Assembly (NCBI RefSeq): GCF_003591515.1
Contig: NZ_QZCG01000015.1
Span: 62,001 to 126,000, forward strand
Source: Paracoccus onubensis
GTDB lineage: Bacteria > Pseudomonadota > Alphaproteobacteria > Rhodobacterales > Rhodobacteraceae
DNA: 64,000 nucleotides
Direction of reading: 5' to 3'
Shown: positions 41,099 through 49,467 of the stretch, one piece after another
How the letters are laid out: each line of letters opens with the position of its first letter
Position numbering within the stretch: the first letter of the stretch is position 1
Translations under genes and position numbers: made by a program
The notes under the pieces: generated by a model
The model's database searches: none
What the model was told of the DNA's origin: nothing
The model's input: only the letters and a program-made list of their open reading frames with translations

Positions 41099-41776
41099 TC
41101 AATTTTTACGCAGCAGATACTGCCGAATGGCAGCGAGCTTGTTTTCCAAGTGAAGTCGAAGTGTATCACCGAGCTTCTGGCCGTCTCGAGCCGCCAGATA
41201 TTTCATGATCTGTTCGTGTTCTGCGACCGCAGCGCTCCAACGCGCGGGGGTGGTGTTTGCAACATATCTGGCACGCTGGAGCCGGGCAGAAAGTGATCGG
41301 TAATGCGATGACAAAGTGGGGTTTTTCGCAGCCGCAAGGATGCCCTCATGGATCTTTTGGTTTGAGGCAAAATAGCTTTCCAAATCATTCTCGCGATACT
41401 CGACGAGCATCCTCGCATGCAGCGCTTGAAGCTTTTTAAGCTCGTTCGCGGAGATGTTGATGCAGGCGAGTTCACCTGCCAACCCTTCGAGCGCGCCCAT
41501 GACTGGGAAGATTTCGTCGAGATCCTGCAGGGTGATTGCCGTTACGCGCGCGCCCCGGTTTGGCTCGAGTTGGATCAATCCTTCGTTTGCAAGGACTTTC
41601 AACGCCTCCCTCAGCGGAGTGCGTGAAACAGAGTAAGCATCGCAAAGATCCTTTTCGGGAATCTTGACGCCAGGCGGCAGTTTACCATGGACAATCAAAT
41701 CGCGCAGCGTCTGCGTGAGTTCCTCATGCAGACTGCGTCGACGCAGGTCTTTCCCGGGTTCAACCAAGTTGTTCAT
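41099..41776 (-). CDS. GntR family transcriptional regulator, FCD subfamily (second of two)
   Basis: The protein has 225 residues and is a paralogue of the gene at 40300-40983. The winged helix reads PEKDLCDAYSVSRTPLREALKVLANEGLIQLEPNRGARV, and the FCD domain has NQKIHEGIL, EHEQIMKYLAARDG and LRLHLENKL. The histidines of the FCD metal site are kept. It lies between the GlcG-like gene and the first GntR, all on the minus strand. An identical 14-base motif is found before it and before the carrier gene, so it may control itself and uptake. The ligand may be glycolate, glyoxylate or a hydroxyaspartate-cycle intermediate. Confidence 0.9.
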   Translation of the reverse strand: MNNLVEPGKDLRRRSLHEELTQTLRDLIVHGKLPPGVKIPEKDLCDAYSVSRTPLREALKVLANEGLIQLEPNRGARVTAITLQDLDEIFPVMGALEGLAGELACINISANELKKLQALHARMLVEYRENDLESYFASNQKIHEGILAAAKNPTLSSHYRSLSARLQRARYVANTTPARWSAAVAEHEQIMKYLAARDGQKLGDTLRLHLENKLAAIRQYLLRKN

Positions 41777-41807
41777 CCGCTTTGCCCCGATGCCGCATAT
41801 GCTCCAA

Positions 41808-41821
41808 CGAATTCATAATGC
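41808..41821. promoter_or_regulatory. 14-base motif upstream of the second gntR, identical to the one before the carrier gene
   Basis: On the minus strand the sequence is GCATTATGAATTCG, located 32 bases before the start codon at 41776. The same 14 bases occur at 48241-48254 upstream of the MatC-like carrier. An exact match at equivalent positions before two genes of one island suggests a shared operator. Confidence 0.5.
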
Positions 41822-41878
41822 GAAAACTCAATTATGTGTAGTGTAATCGACTTTACAATCGGGGATTTGAGTGGGGAG

Positions 41879-42304
41879 TTACCCCCCATCTGCAGCAAAA
41901 CCCAATGCTTCGATTGCATGAATGGCGCACGCTTCGTCGTTGTCAGAAGAATCCCCAGTGATGCCGATTGCACCGAGAATCGCGTTTTCTGCGCGGATCA
42001 AAACCCCCCCTGGAACAGGAACGAGATATCCACCTGCGAGTGCATTCATCGATTGAATGAAGTAAGGTTGTTCAATCGCACGATTGTAAAGCGCTCGTGA
42101 ACCGAGCCCCATCGCAATTGCACCCTTGGCCTTCCCTTGAGCAATGTCAGGCCGCATCAAACTCGTGCCGTCTTGTCGGAACAGGACGATCAACTGACCT
42201 GCGCTGTCAACGACAGCAATTGTGAGGGGCTTGAGAGCCAAGTCCTTGGCGCGGCTGAGACATAGCTCCGCCAGCCGTTGTGCGGTTGCTAAATCAAGTG
42301 TCAT
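41879..42304 (-). CDS. GlcG/HbpS-like heme-binding-family protein
   Basis: The 141-residue protein has the GlcG/HbpS fold: an N-terminal helix (ATAQRLAELCLSRAKDL), LTIAVVDSAGQLIVLFRQDG, SRALYNRAIEQPYF, GGYLVPVPGGVLIRAENAILGAIGITG and a final DDEACA-like helix. Members are found beside glycolate and glyoxylate genes (GlcG in E. coli), though their biochemical role is unclear. It follows bhcD by 38 bases on the same strand and is probably the last gene of that operon, before the second gntR. Confidence 0.88.
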   Translation of the reverse strand: MTLDLATAQRLAELCLSRAKDLALKPLTIAVVDSAGQLIVLFRQDGTSLMRPDIAQGKAKGAIAMGLGSRALYNRAIEQPYFIQSMNALAGGYLVPVPGGVLIRAENAILGAIGITGDSSDNDEACAIHAIEALGFAADGG

Positions 42305-42342
42305 CGATTTGTTCCTCCATTGTCCCGCCTCCAGGTTCGAGG

Positions 42343-43305
42343 CTAGATAGCCATCTCGGTGGCGATGCCTTTACCGCGCGCCAGATCAACCACCGCTGCC
42401 GCGACGGCCAGATCCTGCAGGCCCACTCCCGTTCCGTCGAAAATCGTGATCTCGGCATCACCGCGTCCCTCGTGGTCGCCAATGATGACCTTGCCTAGCG
42501 CGGTGACCTCCTCTGCCGAAATCATCTTCTGTGCCGCAGCATGCTGGAATTCCCCGATGCTGAGCGATTGGGAAATCTCATCCGTAAACAGCCGCGCGCG
42601 CGCAACCAATGCCGGATCGAGTTCCTGTTTGCCCTTGGTATCCGTGCCCATTGCCGCGATATGCGTTGGGCCTTTGACGTGATCGCTCAGCAGGATCGGC
42701 GCAAAGGACGAGGTGATCGAGATGATCACATCCGCCTCGGACCCCAGCCGATCAAGTGCGACCGCCTCGAACGGCAGACCCAGTTCGGCTGCGGTATCGG
42801 CCAGACGGGACAGCATCTCTGGATGCGGGTTCCAGCCGATGACCTTTTCGAAATTGCCAAAGCGGATGGCGGCGCGCATCTGGAAGGCGGATTGGTGCCC
42901 CGCCCCCACCATGCCCAGAACCCTCGCTCCCTTCGGTGCCAGATATTTGCTGCTGACGGCACTTGCCGCGGCGGTGCGCAGCGCGGTCAGAAGATTGCCC
43001 CCAACCGCCGCCGAGACCCGCCCGGTATCGGGATCAAACAGGAACACCGTGGACTGATGGTTGATCAGGTCGTGTTTCTGGTTGTTCGGCCAATAGCCCC
43101 CGGCCTTCAGCCCAAGCGCCAGCCCGCTGGCATCGAACCCGCCCTTGAAGCCGTAAAGCGCGTCTTCATGGCCGATCGCCTCGCGCACGACCGGAAAGTT
43201 ATAGGCATCCCCGCGCGCCATCGCGGCAAAGACCGCCTCTACCGCGTCAAACGCGGCCTCGGGCGTCATCAGGCCGGCGATTTCTGATTCAGGAACGACC
43301 CACAT
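42343..43305 (-). CDS. bhcD: Iminosuccinate reductase of the beta-hydroxyaspartate cycle
   Basis: The 320-residue protein is of the ornithine cyclodeaminase/mu-crystallin family. It shows GFKGGFDASGLALGLKAGGYWPNN, the NAD-binding VLGMVGAGHQSAFQM and ISITSSFAPIL. The context (bhcA-bhcB-bhcC upstream) identifies it as BhcD, which reduces iminosuccinate to aspartate with NADH and so regenerates the amino donor of the cycle. The start ATG (43303-43305) overlaps the bhcC stop (TGATG). The base composition is close to that of the core genome. Confidence 0.92.
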   Translation of the reverse strand: MWVVPESEIAGLMTPEAAFDAVEAVFAAMARGDAYNFPVVREAIGHEDALYGFKGGFDASGLALGLKAGGYWPNNQKHDLINHQSTVFLFDPDTGRVSAAVGGNLLTALRTAAASAVSSKYLAPKGARVLGMVGAGHQSAFQMRAAIRFGNFEKVIGWNPHPEMLSRLADTAAELGLPFEAVALDRLGSEADVIISITSSFAPILLSDHVKGPTHIAAMGTDTKGKQELDPALVARARLFTDEISQSLSIGEFQHAAAQKMISAEEVTALGKVIIGDHEGRGDAEITIFDGTGVGLQDLAVAAAVVDLARGKGIATEMAI

Positions 43306-44468
43306 CAGTAAGCCCTGCCGCGCGCACTCACCGGCCAAACAGTTTCGACCTTTCCGCCGCGCACGCCGACATACCAGTCATGGACGTTGCAGGTCGGATC
43401 GCAATGGCCCGGCACCAGCCGCAGCTTGTCATTCACCTTGAGAACGCCGTTGTCGTCCTGAACCACGCCGTGTTCGTCGCTGCATTTGATGTATTTCACA
43501 TCGTCGCGGCCATAGATGAAGGGCAGACCGCTATCGACCGACTGCGCCTTTAGGCCCGCGTCGACAACGGCGAGCGTTGGCTTCGCATGGCTCATCACGC
43601 TCGTGAGGATGAACAACGCGTTTTCCCATTCACCCTGATCAATGCGATTGCCGTCCTTGTCGTGAATGCGGCCATAATCGGCATCCATGAAGGCGTAGCT
43701 GCCGCATTGCAGTTCGTTGTAAACGCCGGAATTGCTTTCAAAGTAATAGCTGCCGGTACCGCCGCCCGAGACGAATTCCGGCTTCAGCCCTTCAGCGTTC
43801 AGCGTGGCAACAGCGTCTTCGACCTGTGCGATGGCGGCGTCCAGTTTCGCCTTGCGATCATCAAAGCTGTCCATGTGCTGCATCGCGCCCTGATAGGCCT
43901 GGATGCCCTTGAAGGTCAGGTTCGGCGCGGCCGCAGCGGCCTTGGCGATTTCGACCACTTCCGGCGTGGTCTTCACACCGCAACGGCCCGCGCCGCAGTC
44001 GATTTCCACGAAGATGCCCAGTTCGGTGCCGTGCTTTTGCGCAGCAGCCGACAGATCGGTGATATTGGTCACATCATCGACGCAGACCGTGACGGTTGCG
44101 CCAAGCTTGGGCATCCGGGCCAGACGGTCGATCTTGGCCGCATCGCGAACCTCGTTGGTGACCAGCACATCCTTGATGCCGCCGCGTGCGAACACTTCGG
44201 CCTCGGACACCTTCTGGCAGCAGACGCCAACCGCGCCGCCAAGGATTTCCTGCAGCTTCTGCACATCGACGGATTTGTGCATCTTGCCGTGGCTACGGTG
44301 GCGCATGCCGTGGGCCTTGGCGTAATCGCCCATTTTCTTGATGTTGCGTTCCAGCGCATCCAGATCGAGGATCAGGCAAGGCGTCTGAATATCCGCCTCG
44401 TCCATGCCCGGCAAAGCGGGGATATCGTATCCGACCTCGAAGTTCGAAAAGTCTGTCTTGGCGTTCAT
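43305..44468 (-). CDS. bhcC: beta-Hydroxyaspartate aldolase
   Basis: The 387-residue protein is a fold-type III PLP enzyme of the D-threonine aldolase/DSD1-like group. The lysine lies near RHRSHGKMHKSVDVQKLQ; other motifs are EIDCGAGRCGVKT, FVSGGGTGSYYFESNSGVYNELQCGSYAFMD, and a C-terminal metal site PGHCDPTCNVHDW, where H and C can bind Mg2+ or Mn2+. In the cycle it joins glycine and glyoxylate to give (2R,3S)-beta-hydroxyaspartate. ATG 44468 overlaps the bhcB stop (ATGA), so the bhc genes are translationally coupled. Confidence 0.93.
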   Translation of the reverse strand: MNAKTDFSNFEVGYDIPALPGMDEADIQTPCLILDLDALERNIKKMGDYAKAHGMRHRSHGKMHKSVDVQKLQEILGGAVGVCCQKVSEAEVFARGGIKDVLVTNEVRDAAKIDRLARMPKLGATVTVCVDDVTNITDLSAAAQKHGTELGIFVEIDCGAGRCGVKTTPEVVEIAKAAAAAPNLTFKGIQAYQGAMQHMDSFDDRKAKLDAAIAQVEDAVATLNAEGLKPEFVSGGGTGSYYFESNSGVYNELQCGSYAFMDADYGRIHDKDGNRIDQGEWENALFILTSVMSHAKPTLAVVDAGLKAQSVDSGLPFIYGRDDVKYIKCSDEHGVVQDDNGVLKVNDKLRLVPGHCDPTCNVHDWYVGVRGGKVETVWPVSARGRAY

Positions 44469-45427
44469 GTCGCACTCCCTTGGGTCCATGGCAGTCGATC
44501 TAGATCGACATTGCCGCCGGTGATGATGATGCCGACACGCTTGCCGGCGAATGCGTCGCGGTTCTTCAGGATGGTGGCCAGCGGCACGGCGCTGCTGGGC
44601 TCCATCACGATCCGCAGGTGTTTCCAGATCAGCTTCATCGCCTCGACGATTTCGGGGTCAGACGCGGTGTAGATCTCGGACACATGGTTACTGACGAAAT
44701 GCCAGGTCAGCTCTTTCAGCGGCACCAGCAAGCCATCGGCGATGGTCCTGGGCGCATCATCGGCGATGATATGACCGGCCTTGAAGCTGCGATAGGCGTC
44801 ATCGGCCTGTTCTGGCTCTGCCGCGATCACCTGCGTTTCAGGCGCCAGTGTCGAAAGCGTCAGACAGGTGCCCGAAATCATCCCGCCACCACCAATCGGC
44901 GCAACCACCATGTCCAGCCCGTCGGTCTGTTCGACGAATTCCTTGGCACAGGTGCCCTGCCCCGCGATCACACGCGGATCGTTATAAGGATGGACGAAAT
45001 CGCCACCCGTCCTGGCCTGAACCTCGGCAAAGGTCGCCTCGCGGCTGCTGGTCGAAGGCTCGCATTCGGTGATCTTCCCGCCATAGCGGCGCACGGTATC
45101 TTTCTTCGCCTGCGGCGCGGTGCGCGGCATCACGACATTGCAGGGGATATCCCGGCGCATCGCCGCGTAGGACAGACAGGACGCATGGTTGCCCGAGGAA
45201 TGCGTGGCAACCCCCTTGGCCGCCTGCGCCTCATCCAGCCCGAAAACCGCGTTGGTGGCGCCGCGAACTTTGAAGGCCCCCGGCTCTTGGAAGTTTTCGC
45301 ATTTGAAGAACAGTTGCGCGCCAGTCAGATCGTTCAGATAGTCCGAGACTCGAACCGGCGTCCCCCGGATATGCGGCTTGATCCGTTCATGCGCGGCCAG
45401 CATGTCCTCATAAGTCGGGATATACAT
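44465..45427 (-). CDS. bhcB: beta-Hydroxyaspartate dehydratase
   Basis: The 320-residue PLP fold-type II enzyme resembles threonine dehydratase and serine racemase. It shows FKCENFQEPGAFKVRGATNAVF (the PLP lysine is in FKVRG), THSSGNHASCLSYAAM, PIGGGGMISG (phosphate-binding glycines) and TGGNVDLDRLPW at the end. It removes water from beta-hydroxyaspartate to give iminosuccinate. ATG 45427 starts the homology (MYIPTYEDML); a GTG at 45484 that overlaps the bhcA stop would add 19 residues without family character. Confidence 0.93.
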   Translation of the reverse strand: MYIPTYEDMLAAHERIKPHIRGTPVRVSDYLNDLTGAQLFFKCENFQEPGAFKVRGATNAVFGLDEAQAAKGVATHSSGNHASCLSYAAMRRDIPCNVVMPRTAPQAKKDTVRRYGGKITECEPSTSSREATFAEVQARTGGDFVHPYNDPRVIAGQGTCAKEFVEQTDGLDMVVAPIGGGGMISGTCLTLSTLAPETQVIAAEPEQADDAYRSFKAGHIIADDAPRTIADGLLVPLKELTWHFVSNHVSEIYTASDPEIVEAMKLIWKHLRIVMEPSSAVPLATILKNRDAFAGKRVGIIITGGNVDLDRLPWTQGSAT

Positions 45428-45480
45428 CGGCTGATCCTTGTGCAGAAAGGCCGCACCCGTTGCGGGTGCGGCATGTTCAC

Positions 45481-46668
45481 TCACGCATCAATGCCTGGTG
45501 CAGGAGTGTCCTGCAAATACTGCATTGCAACCGCGACCCCGCCTTTTTCGTGGGGAACACCTGCTTTGGAGAGCGCCATCTCTACGCCGCTCAGGGCGCC
45601 AATCAAGGTTAAATCGTTGATGTCGCCGAGATGCCCGATCCGGAAAACCTTATCGGCAACTTTAGACAATCCGCTTCCGAGCGAGATATTGTAGTGCTTC
45701 AGTGCTTCGGCACGGAAATTGTCGGCACTATGCCCCTCGGGCATCAGCACTGCGGTCAACACTCCGCTTTCATGACCCTGACGACTGCAAAGCACCTCCA
45801 GTCCCCACGCGCGGACGGCATTCCGTGTCGCAGCGGCGTGGCGCTGATGGCGGTCAAAGATGGTTTGCAGCCCCTCTTCATGCATCATCTCGATCGCCTC
45901 GACCATGCCGTAGAGCATATTTGTTGCAGGAGTGTATGGAAAATATCCTTTTCCGTTGATCCCTACCATATCCCCCCAATCCCAATAGGAACGGCGCATT
46001 CCACCAGTCTTTGATACATCAAGCGCACGTTTGCTAACGGCGTTGAAGCTGATGCCCGGGGGAAGCATGAGACCCTTCTGACTGCCTGACACCGCGACAT
46101 CCACGCCCCATTCGTCGAAGCGGAAATCGACCGACCCGAGGCCCGAAATCGTGTCAACCATCAGCAGTGCGGGATGATCCACTGCATCCAATGCGCGGCG
46201 CACATCTGCGATCGGGGAAACGGAACCCGTCGAGGTTTCGTTATGGACCACGCAGACAGCTTTGATTTTCTTCTCAGTATCGGCACGCAGACGTTGTTCA
46301 ATCTGGTCGGCATCGGCACCGCCGCGCCAGTCGCCGACGATGAATTCAGCTTGGATGCCGAGTTTTTCCGCCATTTTTTTCCAGAGCGTGGCGAAGTGTC
46401 CAGTCTCATACATCAGGACATGATCGCCTTCGGACAAAACGTTCGACAGAGCAGCCTCCCAAGCGCCCGTTCCAGACGCGGGAAAGATGATTACGTCGTG
46501 TTCTGTTTTGAAGATGCTTTTGATCGACGACAGCGCCTTGAAACCCAAGTCTGCAAATTCGGGACTACGGTGGTCGATCACCTGTGCCGACATCGCCCGC
46601 AGCACCCGGTCAGGCACCGGGCTCGGGCCAGGTATTTGCAGAAAGTGGCGTCCGGAAACATGGGTCAT
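45481..46668 (-). CDS. bhcA: L-aspartate--glyoxylate aminotransferase
   Basis: The 395-residue class V aminotransferase transfers the amino group of aspartate to glyoxylate, giving oxaloacetate (the output of the cycle) and glycine. Motifs are RHFLQIPGPSPVPDRVLRAM, FPASGTGAWEAALSN, ETSTGSVSPI, MVDTISGLGSVDFRFDEWGVDVAVSGSQKGLMLPPG (PLP lysine in SQKG) and GHLGDINDLTLIGAL. It is the first gene of the bhcABCD set. GAGGAG before ATG 46668 sets the start; the frame is open to 46719. A palindrome lies 37 bases upstream. Confidence 0.93.
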   Translation of the reverse strand: MTHVSGRHFLQIPGPSPVPDRVLRAMSAQVIDHRSPEFADLGFKALSSIKSIFKTEHDVIIFPASGTGAWEAALSNVLSEGDHVLMYETGHFATLWKKMAEKLGIQAEFIVGDWRGGADADQIEQRLRADTEKKIKAVCVVHNETSTGSVSPIADVRRALDAVDHPALLMVDTISGLGSVDFRFDEWGVDVAVSGSQKGLMLPPGISFNAVSKRALDVSKTGGMRRSYWDWGDMVGINGKGYFPYTPATNMLYGMVEAIEMMHEEGLQTIFDRHQRHAAATRNAVRAWGLEVLCSRQGHESGVLTAVLMPEGHSADNFRAEALKHYNISLGSGLSKVADKVFRIGHLGDINDLTLIGALSGVEMALSKAGVPHEKGGVAVAMQYLQDTPAPGIDA

Positions 46669-46704
46669 TCTGATTTCTCCTCGTGCGCAAACGACCGGTA
46701 TTTT

Positions 46705-46724
46705 GAATAATGAATGCATTATTC
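46705..46724. promoter_or_regulatory. Palindromic operator candidate upstream of bhcA
   Basis: GAATAATG-aatg-CATTATTC has perfect 8-base arms around a four-base centre, 37 bases before the bhcA start. It contains the ATGCATTCA motif on the minus strand (46711-46719) shared with other gaps of the island. It is a good candidate site for a GntR regulator, from sequence pattern alone. Confidence 0.5.
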
Positions 46725-46814
46725 TGATTTGAGGGTCAAGTGCGCGAGTTAAGTTTGAGCAGGGATTTTCAGCAACGGCCCCACATGATGGGCCGCCGCT
46801 GCAAGGTCATCACA

Positions 46815-48200
46815 TCACGTCGGGATAAGGACAAAGACGACCCAAAGGACTGCAGGAGCGGCGAGTGTAATCAACGCACCATAGCTTACGAGTTGACGAT
46901 AAAAGACCTGACGGTCGATTCCTTGCGAGTTGGCCAGCACCAATGCACCGCTGGTCGAGAACGGGCTGACATCGACGATGGTCGATGCGACAGCCATACC
47001 TGCAATAAAGCCGATGGGACCAACGCCAGTCCCCGCCTGCAGAAATGGCACGGCAAGAGGAATCAGCGCGCCGAGAAGCGCAGTAGAGGACGCAAAGGCC
47101 GAGACGATGGCACCGATGTAAAACAGCAGGAGTGCGGCCAGCATCGGCGAGGCCATATGCGCCACGCTATCTCCAATGAAGTCGATGGTTCCCATGCCTT
47201 CGAGCACGGCAATATAGGTGCCGACGCCGGTGATGAGCATAATCTCAGGCCATGCCACCTGCGTCATTGCGCGCTTTTGCAAAGTTGGCTGGCAGAGCGC
47301 GACGATTAGGCCGACCGTCAGAGATACGAAGCCGATATCCATCTTGAATGCCAGCACCAGAATGGCAACGGCTGCCAGGCCTAGCAGAGTGAGCATCCGC
47401 ACTGCGTTTCCGTCGCTTCGCGACTCGGCGACGCTATCTGCAACGAGGCGGTTGCTGTCGCCGCCTCCCCCTTCTTTGCCGATGCGCCGGCTGAGAGCTT
47501 CTGCTTCACTGTCGCCATAGATTTGCGGGCCAGTCGCGGGCTTTGAGATCTCAATATGATTGACTTGATAGGGGCTATCAAGATCAACCCTCACGCTCAT
47601 AAGCTTGCGCCCCCCGAGTACGAAAAACAGGATCAGCACGCAGAACGCATTCGCAAAAAAGCTGGCGGCGAAAGTCACCATCTCATTGATTGGCAGGCCT
47701 GCTCGGATCACCACGCCATTGGTGATGCCCCCAAAGATCCCGATCGGCGAGAAGGCACCGGCCGAGGCGCCCTGTGCCACCATCATCCCCATCAGCAGGG
47801 GCGAGATATGATACCGAAACGCAAAACTGAGCGCGATAGGCGCCACAATGGCGACGGCACCGGGTGTAACTGCGCCTATCGAAGTTAGCAGTGCCGCGAT
47901 CAGGAACATAATCCACGGGATCAGTGCAATGCGCCCTTTTACCGCGCGGACAGCGGACCGAACCAGCCAGTCGATGGTCCCGTTATTTTGAGCAAGTGCG
48001 AAAAGCCATGTGATCCCGACCAAGGTCAGGAAAAGGCTGTCCGGAAATCCGGCGATGATATCTTTGGCTGTCTCGCCCGCCAACAGCGTTCCGACGAGGA
48101 ACGCCCCTACGAACGCGAGCACCCCGATATTGATCGGCAATGCTGTGGCCACGACGAACATCGAAACCAACAGACCAATGGCAATTACATGATGTGTCAA
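46815..48200 (-). CDS. MatC-like carboxylate carrier (SLC13/DASS-type)
   Basis: From the TTG at 48200 the protein has 461 residues and about eleven membrane segments. The N-terminal part (LTHHVIAIGLLVSMFVVATALPINIGVLAF) and the block GITWLFALAQNNGTIDWLV match the dicarboxylate carrier MatC N-terminal domain; the C-terminal half contains STIVDVSPFSTSGALVLA, a substrate-site-like TSG motif. MatC-type carriers bring in malonate and related acids. GGGAGG seven bases before the TTG supports that start over ATG 48239. It probably imports the carbon source for the hydroxyaspartate cycle, such as glycolate or a dicarboxylate. Confidence 0.82.
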   Translation of the reverse strand: MTHHVIAIGLLVSMFVVATALPINIGVLAFVGAFLVGTLLAGETAKDIIAGFPDSLFLTLVGITWLFALAQNNGTIDWLVRSAVRAVKGRIALIPWIMFLIAALLTSIGAVTPGAVAIVAPIALSFAFRYHISPLLMGMMVAQGASAGAFSPIGIFGGITNGVVIRAGLPINEMVTFAASFFANAFCVLILFFVLGGRKLMSVRVDLDSPYQVNHIEISKPATGPQIYGDSEAEALSRRIGKEGGGGDSNRLVADSVAESRSDGNAVRMLTLLGLAAVAILVLAFKMDIGFVSLTVGLIVALCQPTLQKRAMTQVAWPEIMLITGVGTYIAVLEGMGTIDFIGDSVAHMASPMLAALLLFYIGAIVSAFASSTALLGALIPLAVPFLQAGTGVGPIGFIAGMAVASTIVDVSPFSTSGALVLANSQGIDRQVFYRQLVSYGALITLAAPAVLWVVFVLIPT

Positions 48201-48240
48201 GCTCGGCCTCCCTTCCTTGCGTTTGACATAATCATGCATT

Positions 48241-48254
48241 GCATTATGAATTCG
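48241..48254. promoter_or_regulatory. 14-base motif upstream of the carrier gene
   Basis: GCATTATGAATTCG is identical to the motif before the second gntR (41808-41821, opposite strand) and lies 41 bases before the TTG start of the carrier. It overlaps a larger imperfect palindrome CATAAT-N10-ATTATG at about 48227-48248. Confidence 0.5.
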
Positions 48255-48507
48255 TTTTTACAATCCATTTTATTATAAATAATTTTTCGCTGTGAGGAAA
48301 AATTTTTCTATTTCTTTATAAGCAGTTACGAACTGATATGAGACCAATCATCCCAACATGGAAAATGTTGCCCCTACTCAAAAAAGAATCGCCTCCATCC
48401 ACTTTTGACGAGTCGGCAAACCGCACGAAACTTTCAGAACGGCGGCAACCTGTTTGGTCTCCACTCGACGCCGCGTCCTCAGCTATAATGTGTGACGGGG
48501 GTGCCTG

Positions 48508-48905
48508 TGCTATGGCACTCATGTTCAGAAGGCCGCGGGCAGTGATCGAGGGGGTGACAATATGGGCCTTGTCGCCCATGCCCATCAGGATCGGGCCGAT
48601 CTCTAGCCGGTTGGCGCGCATTTTCAGGGCGCTGCGGACGCCCGATGCGGCATCGGTTCCGGCAAAGACCAGCACATTCGCCACACCGTCCAGACGCGTG
48701 CCGGGGAAGATCCGTTCGCGCAGTTCCGGATCCAGCGCGGCATCGACATGCATTTCGCCGTCATACATAAAGTCGGGCTCGCTTGCATCCAGCATCGCCA
48801 TTGCGTCGCGCATCTAGCGGCCGGAATAGATGTCCAGATTGCCGAATTGCGAATGCGAGCATAGCGCGATTTTGGGCGTGACGCCAAAGCAGCGGACGTG
48901 GCGGG
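48508..48905 (-). pseudogene. 3' remnant of an NADP-malic enzyme (MaeB) gene
   Basis: The minus strand encodes GVTPKIALCSHSQFGN then IYSGR, a TAG stop (48814-48816, where family members have lysine), and MRDAMAMLD ... YDGEMHVDAALDPELRERIF ... VLVFAGTDAASGVR ... GPILMGMGDKAHIVTPSITARGLLNMSAIA. This is the C-terminal phosphotransacetylase-like domain of MaeB. Both ends are lost: upstream of about 48905 the sequence becomes AT-rich, and after residue IA near 48508 it diverges into an unrelated frame that runs on to 48316. The catalytic malic domain is absent, so the fragment cannot be active. Confidence 0.85.
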
Positions 48906-49140
48906 CGTCCGCATAGTACAATTTTACAAGTCTCGTAAATTCAGCAGATGCAGCGAACGGCAAGTCCGACGAGCCGCGCCGCAGCAATGGCCAGCCTTGC
49001 GAATGTCTGCAGTGGGCCGGCGTCGCCGGTTCCCGGGTCAGATCGGCTGAGCCAGGCGAACCTCCTGTAGGTTAGCGGTGTGGGTCTACTCATGCAGCAC
49101 AGCTACCACGCTGGTTTCACGAGATGAATCCCCCACAGGA

Positions 49141-49467
49141 TTTGTGCAACAGAGCCAAACCCAGATAGTCCGTTCGCTCGGAGAGGCACTTGCTTGGTTC
49201 GAAAAGGAACTGGCGTGGGGTGCATAGATCGCAGAGCTTCGACACTTCACCGGACGGATCGGTGAGTTCTATGCCGCCACGGTGACCAGAGGTCAGATGA
49301 CCATGGCAGTGAGCTAGGTCGGTTATGACGCTCAGTCTCCGCCAGACGGCGACCGGATCTCCGAGGAGCCAGAAGATAATACCGCCTCAAATGGCGAGGT
49401 CCAGAGCACCGATGTCGCGATCCAAGAACACGAAACCAGAGATAATTGTTCAGATCGGACTACTTAG
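49141..49467 (+). pseudogene. Stop-interrupted remnant of an accessory gene (possibly DUF6998-like)
   Basis: One frame reads IVRSLGEALAWFEKELAWGA, TAG (49225-49227), IAELRHFTGRIGEFYAATVTRGQMTMAVS, TAG (49315-49317), VGYDAQSPPDGDRISEEP and a final TAG at 49465-49467. The pattern (RHxTGRIGEFYAA, GYD, RIS) recalls a family of phage- and island-borne proteins that I think is DUF6998, but this is low confidence. Two internal stops make it a pseudogene. The preceding gap 48906-49140 holds nothing else recognised. Confidence 0.5.
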
